Positions 5,625 to 8,166 of a stretch of 8,166 bases of DNA are shown here, piece by piece (position 1 is the first letter of the stretch; each line of letters starts with the position of its first letter). The translations under genes were made by a program, and so were the position numbers. The stretch lies in the NCBI GenBank assembly GCA_934728585.1, contig CAKVDZ010000020.1, forward strand, positions 1-8,166, in the 5' to 3' direction. Source of the stretch: an uncultured Candidatus Melainabacteria bacterium (lineage in GTDB: Bacteria; Cyanobacteriota; Vampirovibrionia; Gastranaerophilales; Gastranaerophilaceae). The notes beneath the pieces were generated by a model, which searched no databases, was not told where the DNA came from, and saw only the letters and a program-made list of their open reading frames with translations.

Positions 5625-5658
5625 GGCTACTTTTCCTTAAATAAACTGCTATAATTCC

Positions 5659-5687
5659 ATTATAACAATTTATTTAAGTGACTACAA
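5659..5687 (-). promoter_or_regulatory. Pseudopilin gene promoter
   Basis: On the minus strand TTGTAG (5682-5687) is followed after exactly 17 bases by a consensus TATAAT (5659-5664), which also has the TGn extension (TGTTATAAT). Transcription would begin around 5652, giving a leader of about 28 bases that contains the AAGGAA ribosome-binding site (5633-5638). Confidence 0.75.
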
Positions 5688-5692
5688 CACAG

Positions 5693-5723
5693 CTATTCTA
5701 TTCTATTCTATTCTATTCTATTC
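5693..5723. repeat. Pentanucleotide microsatellite, six CTATT units
   Basis: Six uninterrupted copies of CTATT plus a final C (AATAG on the strand of the pilin gene) end six bases upstream of the -35 box of the pseudopilin promoter. Perfect pentamer tracts of this length are prone to slipped-strand change in copy number. Here a change would shift the upstream contact region rather than the -35/-10 spacing or a reading frame. Confidence 0.9.
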
Positions 5724-5727
5724 AGGC

Positions 5728-5752
5728 ATTATATCTGTGTTACAGATATAAT
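5728..5752. promoter_or_regulatory. 11-bp perfect dyad upstream of the pilin promoter
   Basis: ATTATATCTGT and ACAGATATAAT are exact reverse complements around GTT. The dyad lies upstream of the microsatellite and the pseudopilin promoter. It could be a regulator-binding site or, as RNA, a short AT-rich hairpin; it lacks an adjacent T-run on the minus strand. Its function is not known. Confidence 0.4.
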
Positions 5753-5810
5753 TAAATTTATTTTTACATTTATTTACATTGTTTTTAAAATTTGTTTAGA
5801 GTAAAAGTTA

Positions 5811-5837
5811 GGGCGGATTTGCAGAGCAAATCCGCCC
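5811..5837 (-). terminator. Perfect 12-bp hairpin after the acyl-CoA/ACP synthetase gene
   Basis: GGGCGGATTTGC (5811-5822) and GCAAATCCGCCC (5826-5837) pair perfectly around a three-base loop, 18 bases beyond the stop of the leftward gene. Only a broken T-run (TAACTTTTAC) follows on the minus strand, while the plus-strand side is followed by a T-rich stretch, so it may work better in one direction or just protect the 3' end. It contains GCGGATTT, the same word that starts the 128-bp elements. Confidence 0.6.
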
Positions 5838-5855
5838 ACTTATTTATTTTATTTA

Positions 5856-7820
5856 TTATTTATCTTTTTTATTATCTGAAAACATATTATTAATAATATC
5901 TTTGTATCTATCAATAATTTTCCCTCGTTTCAATTTACCTGTTTGGCTCAATAAACCGTTTTCTTGATTAAAATTATCTTCCAAAATTTCGAAAGATTTA
6001 ATTTTTTCAAAAGATTTCAAGTTTGGTTTCGACTTGATGTAGTTATCGATTTCTTTTTTAATTAATTCTTTCAAATTAGGGTTCTTGATTGTTAGATTTG
6101 CACCCTTGTTCATTTCTTTCAAGGCAAGTTCGCATTTTTCTAGCGCTTCGCGAGTTGGAACAACAAGTGCACACATGTTTGGTTCATCTTGACCTACAAG
6201 AACAATTTGTTCAATATAGCTACTTTGTAAGCATGCTTCTTCAATTGGCACTGGTTCTACATTTTCACCATTTGAAAGAACAATTGTTTCTTTTGATCGA
6301 CCAACAAGCACCAAGTGATTGTCATAAGTTAACCAACCTAAATCACCTGTATTAAACCAACCGTATTTATCGACAACCTTTTTAGTTGCTTCATCGTCTT
6401 TGTAGTATCCTTTCATAACTTGCGGACCGCGAGCTAGAACAACACCTTTTTGGAAAGCTCCTAATTCATAACCGCCATTGATATCTACAATTTTTATTTC
6501 AGTACCCATAACAGGTTTACCAACAGAGCATAAGTAGTTTTTGTCGTTGGCATGACGTAGTGTCAAGATTGGTGAAGTTTCTGTCAAACCGTAGCCAACT
6601 CTTAGGTTAATACCCAATGCATCATAGAACAATTCATCTTTTAAGGACAATGCACTTCCGCCAGAAAGTGAAACGCGGAAATTTAAACCTGCTTTTGCTT
6701 TAATTTTTTCATAAACATGTTCCATGCAGTATAAATGTAGCGGTTTTATGAAAAATCTTACAAATCTGTGGTAAAGATTTGATCTTAAATGGTATCTGTT
6801 ACGTTTATTTGTAATACGTTGTTCACTGTACATTTTGTGAATTTTATATTTGATACTCATTTTTACTGCAAAATCGAAAATTTTATATTTTAATTTAGAT
6901 TTTTTCTTAATTCTTTGATAGATACCAAGTCTTAAAGCTTCCCAAATACGAGGAACTGTCATAAAGATATCGACTTGGTATTTTTTTAAATCCTCTTTCA
7001 ATTTAGGCAAAGTTGTGAAATGCAAGTATAATCCAGAAGTAAAGAACAAAGATTGAGTAAGCATTTCGTAAGAGTGCCAAACTGGAAGAATTTGTAATGT
7101 TTTTTCACCAGCTCTGATGTCTAAACCTGTTTTAACAGGAATCATTTGAGATAAAACATTTTTGTGAATAAGCATAACCCCTTTAGGAAAGCCTGTTGTA
7201 CCTGATGTATAAATCATCAAGGCATTATCTTCAGGAGTCATTTCAGGTCTTTGAAAATCATAGTTGCTACCTAGGTTCAAGAATTCTTCAAACATATAAA
7301 CAGGTTTGTTAATATTTTCAGGTTTTGAACCTTTTTTATCAAATAAAACAACAACAAACATCAGTTTATCGTTTTGATTTATGTAATCAGTTAACGCAGT
7401 TAATGACTTAAAATCACTAATAACAAGAGCTTTTGAATCAGAATGTTTTAAAATATAATCTAATTCTTCAGCTGGTGAAGAAACACCTCTTAAAACAGAG
7501 CATGCTCCTGTTTGCATAATACCTTGATGACAGATGAAGTGTAGACCATTGTTTTCAGAAAATAACGAAACAAAATCACCTTTTTGAATACCTTGAGATG
7601 CCAATGCTGTACTAAAACGGTTTAATTTTTCAATAACATCATCATAAGTAAAACTTAAACCATTTGCTTCGTCCAAAACAGCTGGAGTTCCGCGGAATTT
7701 TTCTAAGCTTTGCATAACGTATTCTGACCAAGATTTATATTTTAAAATAAACGAATTAATTTCATCTAATTCATTGTTAAGTTCAGTATTTATCGGTTTT
7801 TTAATCACAATATTAGCCAT
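5856..7820 (-). CDS. Long-chain acyl-CoA or acyl-ACP synthetase (AMP-binding)
   Basis: The 654-residue enzyme activates fatty acids through an acyl-adenylate. Motifs in order: the P-loop YTSGTTGFPKG (204-214), GYGLTET (409-415), WFNTGDLG (488-495), the hinge GRSKETIVLSNGENVEP (507-523) and the C-terminal catalytic lysine K629 in SQTGKLKR. A basic, aromatic insert at about 303-375 (KKKSKLKYK ... KPLHLYC) is of the kind seen in long-chain enzymes such as cyanobacterial Slr1609 and plant AAE15/16, which use acyl carrier protein; the choice between CoA and ACP cannot be made from sequence alone. It would recycle or import fatty acids at the inner membrane. The start at 7818-7820 is set by GGAGGT (7825-7830) four bases upstream; the frame stays open further but runs antisense through the tRNA. 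It is divergent from tRNA-Val and probably monocistronic. Confidence 0.92.
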   Translation of the reverse strand: MANIVIKKPINTELNNELDEINSFILKYKSWSEYVMQSLEKFRGTPAVLDEANGLSFTYDDVIEKLNRFSTALASQGIQKGDFVSLFSENNGLHFICHQGIMQTGACSVLRGVSSPAEELDYILKHSDSKALVISDFKSLTALTDYINQNDKLMFVVVLFDKKGSKPENINKPVYMFEEFLNLGSNYDFQRPEMTPEDNALMIYTSGTTGFPKGVMLIHKNVLSQMIPVKTGLDIRAGEKTLQILPVWHSYEMLTQSLFFTSGLYLHFTTLPKLKEDLKKYQVDIFMTVPRIWEALRLGIYQRIKKKSKLKYKIFDFAVKMSIKYKIHKMYSEQRITNKRNRYHLRSNLYHRFVRFFIKPLHLYCMEHVYEKIKAKAGLNFRVSLSGGSALSLKDELFYDALGINLRVGYGLTETSPILTLRHANDKNYLCSVGKPVMGTEIKIVDINGGYELGAFQKGVVLARGPQVMKGYYKDDEATKKVVDKYGWFNTGDLGWLTYDNHLVLVGRSKETIVLSNGENVEPVPIEEACLQSSYIEQIVLVGQDEPNMCALVVPTREALEKCELALKEMNKGANLTIKNPNLKELIKKEIDNYIKSKPNLKSFEKIKSFEILEDNFNQENGLLSQTGKLKRGKIIDRYKDIINNMFSDNKKDK

Positions 7821-7853
7821 TCTTACCTCCAAACCAAAATAGTAGTAAATATA

Positions 7854-7875
7854 TATTATCGTATTGAAGATAATA
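7854..7875. promoter_or_regulatory. Inverted repeat in the synthetase upstream region
   Basis: TATTATC (7854-7860) and GATAATA (7869-7875) are exact reverse complements separated by eight bases, 34-55 bases before the synthetase ATG. One arm contains a TATTAT that could serve as a minus-strand -10. In such AT-rich sequence the dyad may be chance; an operator is possible. Confidence 0.25.
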
Positions 7876-7914
7876 CCATAAATAAAAATTTTTGTATATT
7901 TTTTATTTAAGATA

Positions 7915-7943
7915 TTGACATAAAAATTTTTTTCGGTTATATT
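7915..7943 (+). promoter_or_regulatory. tRNA-Val promoter
   Basis: A consensus TTGACA (7915-7920) is followed after 17 bases by TATATT (7938-7943), a strong sigma-70-type promoter as expected for a stable RNA gene. Transcription would start near 7950, leaving about 25 bases of 5' leader for RNase P to remove. Confidence 0.85.
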
Positions 7944-7975
7944 GAATTTACAAACAAGCACATAGTATACGGTGT

Positions 7976-8051
7976 GGGCGTTTAGCTCAGTTGGTAGAGC
8001 GCTTCCCTTACAAGGAAGATGTCGGGAGTTCGAGCCTCTCAACGCCCACCA
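7976..8051 (+). tRNA. tRNA-Val, anticodon UAC
   Basis: The 76-base sequence folds as a complete cloverleaf. The acceptor stem GGGCGTT pairs fully with AACGCCC. The D stem is GCTC/GAGC, the anticodon stem CTTCC/GGAAG with loop CTTACAA (anticodon TAC in DNA), and the T arm is GGGAG-TTCGAGC-CTCTC with one G-T pair. The CCA end is encoded. Unmodified or cmo5U-type UAC reads GUA and usually other GUN valine codons. It is a single-gene unit with its own promoter and terminator, divergent from the synthetase gene. Confidence 0.97.
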
Positions 8052-8055
8052 TTTT

Positions 8056-8083
8056 AAAAGAATCACTTCGGTGGTTCTTTTTT
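8056..8083 (+). terminator. Intrinsic terminator of tRNA-Val
   Basis: An AAAAGAATCAC arm pairs with GTGGTTCTTTT around a stable TTCG tetraloop, with one G-T pair, and runs into six T residues. It begins five bases after the tRNA end. Confidence 0.9.
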
Positions 8084-8147
8084 GTTGAAAGGCATCTCTC
8101 TACCCGATGTTTTACTTCCGCAAAACGGGAGTTCTCTTCCCACCAAA

Positions 8148-8166
8148 ATATGACATTTAGTCATAT
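8148..8166. repeat. Dyad at the window edge
   Basis: ATATGAC (8148-8154) and GTCATAT (8160-8166) are reverse complements around ATTTA, and the dyad may continue past the edge. The 64 bases between the tRNA terminator and this dyad hold no gene or other signal I can support. It could be an operator or the start of another hairpin. Confidence 0.35.

Noticed and set aside
6089..6355. Plus-strand open frame of 88 codons
   Set aside because: It is the antisense shadow of the synthetase gene.
7821..8066. N-terminal extension of the synthetase frame by 82 residues
   Set aside because: The extension is translated antisense through the tRNA (giving the well-known false ALRGSNSRHLPCKGSALP peptide), and a strong GGAGGT site marks the internal ATG at 7820.

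Overview
The window is AT-rich and gene-dense. It most resembles a gut member of Candidatus Gastranaerophilales (non-photosynthetic Cyanobacteria, Vampirovibrionia/Melainabacteria). The main clue is a type II/IV pseudopilin with the N-terminal core FTLAETLVVMGIIGVVAA followed by a TGDREKVARLKKAY stretch, a form I associate with that group. The Met-gamma-lyase-family enzyme and a long AMP-binding enzyme like cyanobacterial acyl-ACP/acyl-CoA synthetases fit. The assignment is inference from protein style, not from a marker gene.

Layout: 1-273 has no gene and is a patchwork of GC-richer repeats. 274-1509 (-) is a PLP-dependent Met-gamma-lyase-family protein. 1583-2293 (+) is a secreted von Willebrand A protein whose 3' end overlaps by 11 bases the convergent tRNA methylthiotransferase gene mtaB (2283-3569, -). 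A divergent promoter region follows, with a 19-bp Fur/PerR-type palindrome placed on the start of a two-gene operon: a PerR-like regulator (3651-4043, +) and a ferritin (4057-4566, +). A 128-bp repeat begins on the last base of the ferritin stop codon. A large inverted repeat then precedes the convergent pseudopilin gene (4821-5624, -), which has a good extended -10 promoter with six pentanucleotide repeats just upstream of its -35. A 12-bp perfect hairpin separates it from the acyl-CoA/ACP synthetase gene (5856-7820, -). Divergent from that is tRNA-Val(UAC) (7976-8051, +), with its own consensus promoter and intrinsic terminator.

The clearest functional unit is the perR-ferritin operon: the regulator carries the peroxide-sensing type of metal ligand set, the operator sits in its own promoter, and the ferritin follows after 13 bases, so the pair probably couples peroxide or iron sensing to iron storage. 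The remaining genes are unrelated housekeeping or envelope functions.

I did not find a convincing new multi-gene system. The least explained signal is the intergenic repeat family: two copies of exactly 128 bp with conserved ends (GCGGATTTT ... AATAATCCAA) and variable interiors, plus fragments, all lying at or just beyond the 3' ends of genes. A second short repeat is shared between an intergenic region and the coding sequence of the pseudopilin leader.
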